Translations under genes and position numbers: made by a program | Assembly (NCBI RefSeq): GCF_010548275.1 | Contig: NZ_JAAGLT010000016.1 | Location: 124,001 to 188,000, forward strand | Direction: 5' to 3' | Source of the DNA: Streptomyces sp. SID12488 | GTDB taxonomy: Bacteria > Actinomycetota > Actinomycetes > Streptomycetales > Streptomycetaceae | Length of the DNA stretch: 64,000 nt | Shown here: positions 17,751 through 26,283 of the stretch, piece after piece | Layout of the letters: each line of letters opens with the position of its first letter | Position numbering within the stretch: the stretch's first letter is position 1 | The notes under the pieces: generated by a model | Told to the model about the DNA's origin: nothing | What the model saw: the letters and a program-made list of their open reading frames with translations, nothing else | The model's database searches: none

Positions 17751-18666
17751 GGAACTTGTCCACCTCGACATCGTCGAGCACGGCGAGCGCGTCCTCGGTG
17801 AGTACCGCGAGCGAGCAGTACAGGGAGACCAGGTAGGAGGCGATGGCACTGCGGTCGATCTGCATGAAGCGCACCGACAGCCCCATCCCCTGCTCCCCCG
17901 CGAGCCCCGGCTGGAACAGTCCGACCACGCCCTGACGGGACTCGCCGGTACGAAGCAGCAGGAACTTGGTCTTCCCGTTCTCCAGGGGGACCTTGTCCGA
18001 CGGGATGATCGGCAGCCCGCGCCAGGTCAGGAACTGCGAGCCGAACATGCTGACCGTCGCCGGCGGAACACCGCGCCGGGTGCACTCCCTGCCGAAGGCG
18101 GCGATCCCTTCCGGGTGGGTGAGGAAGAAGGCCGGCTGCTTCCACACCTTGAGGATGAGTGCGTCGAGGTCGTCCGGTGTCGGCGGCCCCGCCAGCGTGG
18201 AGATGCGCTGCGTGGGCGCCGCGCTGCTCAGCATCCCGTACTCCGGGCTGTTGATCAGCTCGCCCTCCTGGTGCTCCTTCACCGCCTCGATGGTCAGCCG
18301 CAGCTGCTGTGCGGTCTGGTCGTGCGGGCTGGAGTACAGGTCGGCGATCCGGGTGTGCAGGTCCAGGACCGTCTGTACGGCCTTGAGCCGGTACTCGCGG
18401 GGCTCCTGCTCGTAGTCGACGAAGGTGTCGGGCAGCGGCGCCTCGTCGTAGTTGTCGCACTCGATACGTACCGACTCGGGATGCACGACCTTGTTCACGC
18501 GGTAGATACCGGCCTCGACGGGCACCCAGGACATCAGGTGCACCAGCCAGCGAGGCGTGATGGAGGCCATCTGGGGAACGGTCTTGGTGGCGTTCGCCAG
18601 GGTCCGTGCCGCGCGGTCGCCCACCGACACGGATCGCGACGGTGGATTCGCAGCCTTACCAGCCAT
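17725..18666 (-). CDS. Family 2A encapsulin shell protein (SrpI-like)
   Basis: 313 residues from ATG 18666, with AAAGGAG seven bases upstream. The protein has the family 2 encapsulin pattern: an N-terminal arm (SVSVGDRAARTLANATKT), SITPRWLVHLMSWVPVEAGI, the FVDYEQEPREY segment, PTPDDLDALILKVWKQPAFFLTHP, VSMFGSQFLTWRGLP and the C-terminal AIASYLVSLYCSLAVLTEDAL. It has the HK97 coat fold and self-assembles into a hollow compartment. There is no cyclic-nucleotide-binding insertion, which places it in subfamily 2A, whose cargo is cysteine desulfurase. The cargo gene overlaps its 3' end, so shell and cargo are made from one message with the shell first. Confidence 0.92.
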
Positions 18667-18788
18667 ACGACATCTCCTTTCCGCGCCCAGGGGGCGGACG
18701 CACGTAAGGCATAAAAAGGGGCAAAACCTCTCGCACGAACTTTCCCACTCACCCTCCCAGCACCACCGGTATCGGACCAATGCGTGTT

Positions 18789-18806
18789 TTCGAGGCTGTC
18801 ATCGAA
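18789..18806. promoter_or_regulatory. Dyad TTCGA-N8-TCGAA between encapsulin and lysR
   Basis: A perfect 5-bp dyad (18789-18793 and 18802-18806) lies just upstream of a -10-like TATGAT at 18813-18818 for the lysR gene. It is placed as expected for a LysR autoregulatory site that also reaches the divergent encapsulin promoter. Confidence 0.45.
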
Positions 18807-18824
18807 GCTGGCTATGATTCGCGG

Positions 18825-19727
18825 ATGATCGACCTGAGTCGGCTGCGTGTGCTGGTGGCCGTCGCCCGTGAAGGTTCGATCACGGCTGCCGCCGAGGCGC
18901 TGCACTACGCCCAGCCGTCGGTCAGCCATCAGCTCGCCAAGCTCGAGGCCGAGGTCGGCGTACCGCTGTTGCAGCGGATGGGGCGCGGTATCCGGCTCAC
19001 CGACGCCGGCCGCCTGCTGGTGGACCGCGCCGAGTCGATCCTCGCGCAGGTCGAGTCGGTGCACGCCGAACTGGACGAGCTGGCCGGGCTGCGCACCGGC
19101 CGAGTCCGCCTGGCCGCCTTTCCCTCCGCGCTGGCCACCCTGGTGCCGCTCGCCGCCGCCCGCGTCACCGCCGGGCATCCCGGCATCGAGCTCATCCTGC
19201 GCGAGGCCGAACCGCCGGACGCGCTCAGCGCCCTGCGCAACAACGACGTCGACGTGGCGCTGATCTTCGAGCACGGCGACCCGCCCCAGGGCGACCGCCG
19301 CGACACCACCATGATCCCGCTTCTCGACGAACCGCTGTACATGGTCACACCGGCCGACCGCTCCTGGGACGGCCCCCGGGCGGAGCTGACGACGTACGCC
19401 GGCACCCGCTGGATCGCCGGGTGCGAACGCTGCCGCGAGCATCTCGTCGCGGCCTGCGGGCGGGCCGGGTTCTCGCCGGTCGTCGAGTTCGAGACCGACG
19501 ACTACGTCGCCGTACAGGCACTCGTCGCGGCCGGTCTCGGCGTGAGCCTGCTGCCCGGGCTCACCCTCCTCGCCAACAGGCACCCCGGGGTCAGGCTCGA
19601 CCGGATTCCCGGCATGCGCAGACAGGTCGTGGCCGCCGTGTACGGCAAGCCACCCGCGTCCCGGCCCGCCCAGGTACTCCTCGACGCGCTCGACGCGACC
19701 CTGTCCGAACCGGAGTGGCCGTCCTGA
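18825..19727 (+). CDS. LysR-family transcriptional regulator
   Basis: 300 residues from ATG 18825. The winged HTH reads VAVAREGSITAAAEALHYAQPSVSHQLAKLE, and a LysR substrate domain follows (RTGRVRLAAFPSALATLVPLAA, then VVEFETDDYVAVQALVAAGLGVSLLPGL). The start has no ribosome site, but a TATGAT -10-like box ends 6 bases before the ATG, so the mRNA is probably leaderless. It is divergent from the encapsulin-desulfurase pair and most likely regulates it, perhaps in response to a sulfur metabolite. Confidence 0.9.
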   Translation: MIDLSRLRVLVAVAREGSITAAAEALHYAQPSVSHQLAKLEAEVGVPLLQRMGRGIRLTDAGRLLVDRAESILAQVESVHAELDELAGLRTGRVRLAAFPSALATLVPLAAARVTAGHPGIELILREAEPPDALSALRNNDVDVALIFEHGDPPQGDRRDTTMIPLLDEPLYMVTPADRSWDGPRAELTTYAGTRWIAGCERCREHLVAACGRAGFSPVVEFETDDYVAVQALVAAGLGVSLLPGLTLLANRHPGVRLDRIPGMRRQVVAAVYGKPPASRPAQVLLDALDATLSEPEWPS

Positions 19728-20531
19728 CGAAGCGTGTCTCTGGAGAAGGCGCCCGGCCGGGCGCTCAACCCCCCGCCGGGCAGACGTCGCGGTACGAGGC
19801 GTCGGGGATGTACGTGTGCCACTGGTCCCGGGACAGCGTCCTACCCGTGCGGGCGCGGCTGCGGGTGGCCACGTAGGAGAGGGCCTTACCTTCCGCGTTC
19901 GGACGGGTCGGCAACGCGGGTCAGAACCGGACATGGAATCCGTAAGCAACGAACGCGGAACGAATGGGCAATCTACGTGCGTCACTCTCGGGCTGGTCGT
20001 CCGGCGGCAGAAAGTCGGCACCGAGCACGGAGGGAAGCGCGATGAGCCTTGTCAGCGAGTGCGGCACGGACCTCCGGTGCCGTGTCCATCAGTCGGCCTG
20101 GACGCGCGGACGCGTGGCGCACGGCTCACATCCGACGCCCGAGGGTGCTCCCGGCTGACCTCGTGCCGCTGACGCGGCCGGCGTCCTGCCCGGTCCACGG
20201 TTGTGCGGTGTCCCTCCCCGGACCGGCCTGCCGAGGCACGCTCTGCCCGCGCACCTCTCCTACGCCGTCATCCTGGCGTGCGCGCCTCATGAGTGCTTGC
20301 CAGGCCTTCCGGACGCGCCGGGAGTGACTCCCGCGGGCAGGGCATCCACGGCGTCCGCCGCTCCCGCGCCCGCACCCCCGAACTCCTCCTCGGTCTCCGA
20401 CCCGGGGTCCATGACCCCAGGTCGCCGCCCGACCGGAGACCGGCCCGGCACTGTCCGGGCCTCGCCCCATCCATGTTCTTCATGTCCGCCATGAGCCGGC
20501 GCCCGCCCGGCCAGTGAAAGGAACCCGCGCC
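19728..20531. other. 804-bp intergenic region before the ABC importer
   Basis: No convincing gene: the short open frames on both strands lack ribosome sites and family resemblance. An 11-bp inverted repeat, TTCCGCGTTCG (19891-19901) and CGAACGCGGAA (19950-19960), spans a 48-nt loop. A small GGGGTC/GACCCC hairpin (20406-20420 area) lies nearer the importer. The TPP, FMN and SAM riboswitch landmarks were looked for and not found. Confidence 0.5.
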
Positions 20532-21641
20532 ATGACCAGAAGTACGAGCAGTGACGACAGAGCGTTCGCCGCCGCCGACCGCCGTCTCTTCCTCAAGCGG
20601 GGACTGCAGCTGGGCGGTGCCGTGTTGCTCGGCGGCCCGCTGCTCGCCGCATGCGGCGACTCCGACTCGTCGTCGGCCTCCTCGACTTCCTCGTCGTCCT
20701 CCGGTGCCAAGAGTTTCGGTGAGCTGACGCTGCGGCTGTCGTGGATCAAGAACGTCGAGTTCGCGGGCAGCTACATCGCGGACAGCAAGGGCTACTACAC
20801 GGACGAGGGCTTCTCGAAGGTCACGCTGATCGGCGGCGGCCCGTCCGCGACACCGATGGAGACGGACGTCGTCACCAAGAAGGCGCTCGTCGCGATCAGC
20901 GCCCCCGACATCACGGGCGCCGCCGTCTCCAAGGGCGCGCCACTGAAGATCATCGGCGCGCAGTTCCAGAGGAACCCGTTCTGCATCATGTCGATGTCCA
21001 AGGACCCGATCGCCAAGCCGGAGGACATGTACGGCAAGAAGATCGGCGTCCAGGCGGGCAACGAGTCCGTGTGGGCGGCGTACGTCAAGGCCACCGGGCT
21101 GGACGAGTCGAAGATCACGAAGGTTCCGGTGCAGTTCGACCCGCTGCCCCTGACCCAGGGCACTGTGGACGGCTGGTTCTCCTTCGTGACGAACGAGCCG
21201 AACACGCTGCGCCTGAAGGGCTTCAAGGTCTCGACGATGCTGCTCGCCGACACCGGCTACCCGCTGGTCTCGGAGACCTACTGTGTCCGCCAGGAAACCA
21301 TCGACAATCAGCGCGACCTGCTCAAGGCGTTCCTGCGCGCGGAGATCAAGGGCTGGAAGGCGAACATCGCCGACCCGGCACTCGGCGCGAAGCTCGCGGC
21401 CGAGACGTACGGCAAGGGGCTCGGGCTGACGACCGAGGAGCAGACCCTCGAATCCGCTGACGAGAGCAAGCTGATGGTGAGCGCCGGCACCAAGAAGAAC
21501 GGCCTGTTCACGGTCACTCCGGAGCTGGTCGAGGAGAACATCAAGACACTGAAGTACGGCGGCCTCGACATCACCGCCGACAAGCTCTTCGACCTCTCGC
21601 TCCTCGAAGAGGTCTACAAGGAGGACCCCAGCCTCATCTGA
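20532..21641 (+). CDS. ABC importer substrate-binding lipoprotein, NMT1/THI5-like (NitT/TauT family)
   Basis: 369 residues from ATG 20532 with AAAGGA upstream. A twin-arginine-like start (DRRLFLKRGLQLGG) leads into lipobox LLAAC, then a serine-rich linker, so it is an exported lipoprotein. The binding fold follows the NMT1/THI5 pattern: LRLSWIKNVEFAGSYIADSKGYYTD, KKIGVQAGNESVW, and DPLPLTQGTVDGWFSF. Relatives bind pyrimidine thiamine precursors, riboflavin, nitrate, taurine or alkanesulfonates; the ligand here is not determined. It heads a four-gene importer operon. Confidence 0.9.
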   Translation: MTRSTSSDDRAFAAADRRLFLKRGLQLGGAVLLGGPLLAACGDSDSSSASSTSSSSSGAKSFGELTLRLSWIKNVEFAGSYIADSKGYYTDEGFSKVTLIGGGPSATPMETDVVTKKALVAISAPDITGAAVSKGAPLKIIGAQFQRNPFCIMSMSKDPIAKPEDMYGKKIGVQAGNESVWAAYVKATGLDESKITKVPVQFDPLPLTQGTVDGWFSFVTNEPNTLRLKGFKVSTMLLADTGYPLVSETYCVRQETIDNQRDLLKAFLRAEIKGWKANIADPALGAKLAAETYGKGLGLTTEEQTLESADESKLMVSAGTKKNGLFTVTPELVEENIKTLKYGGLDITADKLFDLSLLEEVYKEDPSLI

Positions 21642-21731
21642 GGCTCCGGCGGTACCGGTGCGGCCCCGTCGGCCCGCCGGTGCCGGCTTCCCGTACCCGC
21701 ACCGCACACCGCACACCGAGGTCGCCAACTG

Positions 21732-22601
21732 ATGAGTACCGCAGCCGCTGTTCCCGAAGCATCCGACGACGCACCCGACGACTCCGCACCGTCCGGCGTC
21801 GGTACCGGGCTGTCCCTGCGCGGGCTGAGCAAGGAGTTCAAGCTCGGCCGGCAACGCGTCCCGGCCCTGGCCGGCGTCGACCTCGACACGACCGAGGGCC
21901 AGTTCCTGGCGCTGCTCGGGCCTTCCGGGTGCGGGAAGTCAACCGTTCTGCGGATTCTCGCCGGGCTCGACAGCCCGACCTCCGGTACGGCGCTCGTGCA
22001 CGGCGAGGACCCGGAGGAGGCCCGCAAACGGCACCACCTGGGCATCGCCTTCCAGGACGCCGCGCTGCTGCCGTGGCGCTCGGTCACCGCCAACATACGG
22101 CTGCCGCTGGAGATCAGCGGAATCAAGGCCGATCCGGCGGCGATCTCCGACCTCATCAAGCTGGTCGGCCTCGAGGGCTTCGAGAAGGCCCGCCCCGCCC
22201 AGCTCTCCGGCGGCATGCGGCAACGCGTCGCCATCGCCCGCTCGCTGGTCGTCGACCCCAAGGTGCTGCTGCTGGACGAGCCGTTCGGCGCACTGGACGA
22301 CATGACCCGCCAGCGGCTCAACCTCGAACTCCAGCGCATCTGGCAGGCCCGTGCGGTGACCACCCTGCTGGTGACCCACTCCATCAACGAGGCCGTGCTG
22401 CTCAGCGACACCGTCGCTGTCATGTCCCCCCGGCCCGGCCGGATCGTGGAGGTCGTCACCATCGACCTGCCCCGGCCGCGTACCCCGGAGATGATGCGCT
22501 CGGCCGAGTTCCACGCGTACGCCGACCAGTTGTCGGAACTCCTGTTCGGCCGCGCTGACGCCCCCGTCGGCGACGCCGAGCCCGTGGCGGAGGCGTCATG
22601 A
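21732..22601 (+). CDS. ABC importer ATPase, NitT/TauT family
   Basis: 289 residues. Walker A GPSGCGKST, Q-loop region AFQDAALLPW, signature LSGGMRQRVAIARSL, Walker B VLLLDEPFGALDD and the H-loop VTHSINEA are all intact. The N-terminus has a 25-residue unstructured tail. It energises import with the two downstream permeases; the stop overlaps the next start as ATGA. Confidence 0.95.
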   Translation: MSTAAAVPEASDDAPDDSAPSGVGTGLSLRGLSKEFKLGRQRVPALAGVDLDTTEGQFLALLGPSGCGKSTVLRILAGLDSPTSGTALVHGEDPEEARKRHHLGIAFQDAALLPWRSVTANIRLPLEISGIKADPAAISDLIKLVGLEGFEKARPAQLSGGMRQRVAIARSLVVDPKVLLLDEPFGALDDMTRQRLNLELQRIWQARAVTTLLVTHSINEAVLLSDTVAVMSPRPGRIVEVVTIDLPRPRTPEMMRSAEFHAYADQLSELLFGRADAPVGDAEPVAEAS

Positions 22602-23377
22602 GTGCCCGACGTTCCGCCTGGACCGGCGGGGCCGTCGGCATCGCGGCTCTGATCGGAGCGTGGTCGCTGCTGTCCACCACGGTCTTCGGCCCCGGGGACG
22701 GCGTACCCACCCCCTGGGCGGTGGTGGCGAGCGTGTTCGACGACGGCTGGACCTTCTACAGCCCGCATGTCACACAGACCGTGGGCGAGGCCCTGACCGG
22801 GTATCTGATCGGCAACGCGCTGGCGCTGGGCCTGGCGGTGCTGGTGCTGCTGGTGCCCGTGCTGGAGCGGGTGGTCACGCAGATCGCGGTGGCCTCCTAC
22901 TGCCTGCCCATCGTGGCGATCGGCCCGATCCTGTCGCTCGTCCTGGACGGGGACAAGCCGATGTCGGCGATGGCCGGGCTGTCGGTCTTCTTCACCACCC
23001 TCATCGGCGCACTGCTCGGCCTGCGCTCGGCCGACCCCGCCTCGCTGGACCTGGTTCGCGCCTACGGCGGCGGGCGCTGGCAGCAGATGCTGCGGGTCCG
23101 GCTGATCGCCGCGCTGCCCAGCACGCTGGCCGCGCTCAGGATCGCCGGGCCGGCGGCGCTGCTCGGCGCGATCATCGGCGAGTACCTCGGCCGCGTCGAC
23201 AGCGGGCTCGGCATCGCCATGACCATCGCCCAGCAGCAGCTCGACGTACCGCGCACCTGGGGCATCGCCCTGGTCTCGGGCGCGGTGGCAGGCGTGGCGT
23301 ACGGCGCGGTCGGGCTCGTCGCCCGTTACGCGCTGCCGTGGTCGCGCACGACGACAGTGGAAGGCGCAGGCACATGA
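22598..23377 (+). CDS. ABC importer permease (first)
   Basis: 259 residues with about six hydrophobic helices. The coupling motif EAA lies in the RAYGGGRWQQMLRVRLIAALPSTLAALRIAGPAALLGAII region. It overlaps the ATPase and the second permease by 4 bp each, so translation is coupled. Its sequence differs clearly from the second permease. Confidence 0.92.
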   Translation: MSARRSAWTGGAVGIAALIGAWSLLSTTVFGPGDGVPTPWAVVASVFDDGWTFYSPHVTQTVGEALTGYLIGNALALGLAVLVLLVPVLERVVTQIAVASYCLPIVAIGPILSLVLDGDKPMSAMAGLSVFFTTLIGALLGLRSADPASLDLVRAYGGGRWQQMLRVRLIAALPSTLAALRIAGPAALLGAIIGEYLGRVDSGLGIAMTIAQQQLDVPRTWGIALVSGAVAGVAYGAVGLVARYALPWSRTTTVEGAGT

Positions 23378-24207
23378 GCACCGCGACGGAGACACGAACG
23401 GCCCCCGCGTTGCGCTTCACGGCGGGCGTGCTGCGCCCGCTGCTGAACGTGGTCGTGACGATGGCGGCCGTCATCGCCTTGTGGATCATCTTCCTGGAGG
23501 TCTACGACCTGGACCCACTGGTGGCCAAGTCGCCGGTCGACATCTTCCACTACCTGTTCACGGGTGCGGACGCGGGCGCCCACCGCTCCCTGGTCTCCTC
23601 CGGTCTGGGCCGTACGCTGCTCGACGCCGGGTTCGGCTTCGTCGCCGGGCTGGTGGCGGCGGTGGGGGTGGCGGTCGTCTTCGTCCTGGTGCGCAGCGTC
23701 GAGCAGGCGCTGCTGCCGATGGCGGTCGTCGTGCGGTCCGTGCCCCTGGTGGCGATGACCCCGCTCATCACCCTCGTCTTCGGCCGGGGCCTGATGGCCA
23801 CCACCGTCATCAGCGGCCTGATCGTCTTCTTCCCCGCCCTGGTCACCATGACCTTCGGCCTGCGCTCCGCCTCCCGCCAGGCGGCCGACCTGTGCCGCGC
23901 GTACGGCGCCGGGGACTGGACCATCGCCCGCAAGGTCATGCTGCCCAGCGCGGTCCCCGCCTTCTTCGCCAGCGCCCGCGTGGGCGTCCCCGGAGCCCTG
24001 ATCGGCGCGATGCTCGCCGAATGGCTCTCCACCGGACAAGGCCTCGGCTACGCCATGCTCAAGGACTCCTCCACCTTCGACTACGACCACCTCTGGGCCT
24101 CGGTCGCGGTCCTCACCGCCGTCTCCGCACTCGCGTACAACGTCATCGCGGCCATCGAGGCCGTCGCCCTGGCCCGCTTCGCGCCGAACATCCGGCCGGG
24201 CACCTGA
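23374..24207 (+). CDS. ABC importer permease (second)
   Basis: 277 residues from ATG 23374. Six helices and a coupling loop CRAYGAGDWTIARKVMLPSAVPAFFASARVGVPGALIGAMLAEW mark a BPD_transp_1 permease. Two unlike permeases imply a heterodimeric channel, less usual in the NitT/TauT family, where one permease normally homodimerises. It ends facing the MacB-like operon. Confidence 0.92.
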   Translation: MSTATETRTAPALRFTAGVLRPLLNVVVTMAAVIALWIIFLEVYDLDPLVAKSPVDIFHYLFTGADAGAHRSLVSSGLGRTLLDAGFGFVAGLVAAVGVAVVFVLVRSVEQALLPMAVVVRSVPLVAMTPLITLVFGRGLMATTVISGLIVFFPALVTMTFGLRSASRQAADLCRAYGAGDWTIARKVMLPSAVPAFFASARVGVPGALIGAMLAEWLSTGQGLGYAMLKDSSTFDYDHLWASVAVLTAVSALAYNVIAAIEAVALARFAPNIRPGT

Positions 24208-24212
24208 CCATC

Positions 24213-24242
24213 CTGTCCGTGGTTCGGCTGTCCGTGGTTCGG
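24213..24242. repeat. Tandem 15-bp duplication between convergent genes
   Basis: CTGTCCGTGGTTCGG occurs twice head to tail (24213-24227, 24228-24242) in the 61-bp gap between the permease and the MacB-like gene. Confidence 0.85.
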
Positions 24243-24268
24243 CCGTTCGCCGCCCTTCCGCCGGCGGC

Positions 24269-25519
24269 TCAGGAAGGCGCCCGGAGCGCGTCCACCGGTT
24301 CCATCCGGGCGGCGCGCAGCGACGGGTAAAGACCGGCGAGCAGGCCGACGAGGGCTCCGGCGAGCGGGGCGCCGAGGGCGAGGTTCAGGTCCAGGACCGG
24401 GGTCCACTCCTTGAACACGGCGACACCCACCACGACGGCGATGCCCAGGGCCGCGCCGACGATCCCGCCGAGCAGGCCGATCGTCGTCGACTCCAGGAGG
24501 AACTGGCCGGCCACCTGCCGCCTCGAGGCGCCCAGCGCGCGCCGCAGGCCGATCTCGCCGACCCTTTCCATCACCGTCACCAGGGTGACGTTGGCGATGC
24601 CGATCGCGCCCACCACCAGCGAGACCAGGCCGAGGACGAGGAAGAGGCCGTTGACGTCGCTCTGGACGCCGTCGCGGGCCTTGGACATGTCCGCCGGCGC
24701 CACCACGGCGAGGGACTCCTCCTGTCCCGGGGCCAGGGCGATCGGCGCCTGGCGCGCTACCTGCTGGGCGGCTCCCATCGCGGTGTTGATGAGTACGCGG
24801 GTGACGTCCTGGAGGCCGAGGCGGTCCGCGGCGGTGGTGGGCGGGAGCAGCACGGCGGTGGACAGGCGCTGCTCGCGCTGGATGCCGTCGAGGACGCCGA
24901 TGACGGTGTACGACTGGCCCTGGAAGAAGATCGCCGGCGAGTCCTGCACCCGGCTGATGCCGAGCAGCCGTGCCGCCTGGTCGCCGAGGACCGCCACCTG
25001 GGCGTGCCGGGCGATGTCACCGGCGTCGTAGAACCGTCCCGAGGTCATCGCACCGCGTACCCCGGCAGGCAGGTCGGCCGAGGCGGCCACCACGGCCAGG
25101 GTCTGGCCGGAGACGTCGCCGGGCGCCTTCACGTCGTTGGACCGCACCTGGACGCTGTTGGTCAGCGGGGAGTCGGCGAGGGCGGCGGCCGAGTCCACGC
25201 CCGCCAGCCGCCGGACCGCGTCGGTCCCCGACCAGTCCACCAGTGGCTTGTCGTCCGAGCCTGCCTGCGTGGGCGGCACCGTCACGGTCACCGAGGTCGC
25301 GGTGAGCGCGTCGAACCGGCCGACGATCTGGTTGCCGGCGGTGGAGGCCACCCCGATGGTGATGACCAGCGTGGTGATGCCCAGCACGGTGCCGAGTGTG
25401 GTCAGGGCGGACCGTACGGGGCGGGCCATGACGCCCGCGAGAGCTTCCGTCCACAGGTCCCGGGGGTCCATCCAGGGGCGTTCGATACGCGCCCCGGTCC
25501 CGGCCGATACACGTTTCAC
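24269..25519 (-). CDS. MacB-like ABC permease (FtsX domain)
   Basis: 416 residues from a GTG that overlaps the ATPase stop (GTGA). One N-terminal helix (RSALTTLGTVLGITTLVITIGV) is followed by a MacB-type extracytoplasmic domain (residues ~60-285). Three C-terminal helices carry the FtsX motifs GAIGIANVTLVTVMERVGEIGLRRALGAS and LAGLYPSLRAARMEPVDALR. In Gram-positives such proteins act in efflux or envelope homeostasis by mechanotransmission rather than by a transmembrane channel. With the adaptor and ATPase it completes a MacAB-like unit. Confidence 0.92.
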   Translation of the reverse strand: MKRVSAGTGARIERPWMDPRDLWTEALAGVMARPVRSALTTLGTVLGITTLVITIGVASTAGNQIVGRFDALTATSVTVTVPPTQAGSDDKPLVDWSGTDAVRRLAGVDSAAALADSPLTNSVQVRSNDVKAPGDVSGQTLAVVAASADLPAGVRGAMTSGRFYDAGDIARHAQVAVLGDQAARLLGISRVQDSPAIFFQGQSYTVIGVLDGIQREQRLSTAVLLPPTTAADRLGLQDVTRVLINTAMGAAQQVARQAPIALAPGQEESLAVVAPADMSKARDGVQSDVNGLFLVLGLVSLVVGAIGIANVTLVTVMERVGEIGLRRALGASRRQVAGQFLLESTTIGLLGGIVGAALGIAVVVGVAVFKEWTPVLDLNLALGAPLAGALVGLLAGLYPSLRAARMEPVDALRAPS

Positions 25520-26283
25520 GCGGTCTCCAGGGTGAGGCTGCCGTCGGTGATGCGGACCCGCTGGCCCGCGCGGCGGCTGACCGTCTCGTCGTGGGTGATG
25601 AGCACCAGGGTCATGCCCTGGGCGCACAGGTCGTCGAAGAGTTCCAGTACGGAGAGGGTGTTCTCGCTGTCCAGGTTGCCGGTGGGCTCGTCGCAGAGCA
25701 GCAGCGCGGGATCGCTGATCAACGCCCTTGCGATGGCGACGCGTTGGCGTTCGCCACCGGAGAGCCGGTCGGGCCTGAAGCCCGACCGGTGCCCGAGCCC
25801 GACCCGGTCGAGCGCCTCCCGGGCACGGTCGAGGCGGGTACCGCGCCCCCGCCCGGGGCGCGGCCTGCGGTACGCCTCGGCCAGCATGACGTTCTCGTCC
25901 ACGGTGCGGTACGGGAGGAGGTGGAAGGCCTGGAACACGAACCCGATGCGGCTGCCGCGCAGCGCGGTGCGTTCGAGGTCGCCGAGCCCCGTGGTCTCGA
26001 CGCCGTCGAGCCGGTACGTACCGGAGGTGGGCCTGTCGAGCAGGCCGAGCGTGTTGAGCAGCGTCGACTTGCCGGAGCCGGAAGGGCCGACGATGGAGAG
26101 GTGCTCCCCGCGCCGAACGGTCAGGTTCACGCCGCGCAGTGCGTGCACCGGGGGCTCGGAGTCGAAGGTCCGCTCCACACCGGTGAGTTCGATGACGGCG
26201 TCCGGGCCGCCGTCCTCGTCCTGCGGCGCGGCACTGCCGGTCGTCGGGGCTGTGGTGTCCGCCGGGGCGGGGCCGGGGGTCAA
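25516..26283 (-). CDS. MacB/LolD-type ABC ATPase
   Basis: 255 residues. The start is a TTG at 26283 whose bases overlap the adaptor stop (TTGA). Walker A GPSGSGKST, Q-loop FVFQAFHLLPYRTV, signature LSGGERQRVAIARAL, Walker B LLLCDEPTGNLDSE and H-loop THDE are present, with the TGNLD pattern typical of MacB/LolD ATPases. An acidic Pro/Ala-rich tail of ~28 residues precedes the domain. Confidence 0.93.
   Translation of the reverse strand: MTPGPAPADTTAPTTGSAAPQDEDGGPDAVIELTGVERTFDSEPPVHALRGVNLTVRRGEHLSIVGPSGSGKSTLLNTLGLLDRPTSGTYRLDGVETTGLGDLERTALRGSRIGFVFQAFHLLPYRTVDENVMLAEAYRRPRPGRGRGTRLDRAREALDRVGLGHRSGFRPDRLSGGERQRVAIARALISDPALLLCDEPTGNLDSENTLSVLELFDDLCAQGMTLVLITHDETVSRRAGQRVRITDGSLTLETA

Noticed and set aside
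20150..20531. TPP or other riboswitch before the NMT1/THI5-like importer
   Set aside because: The conserved CTGAGA and ACCTGATC-type landmarks of the TPP element are absent; FMN and SAM landmarks also not found.
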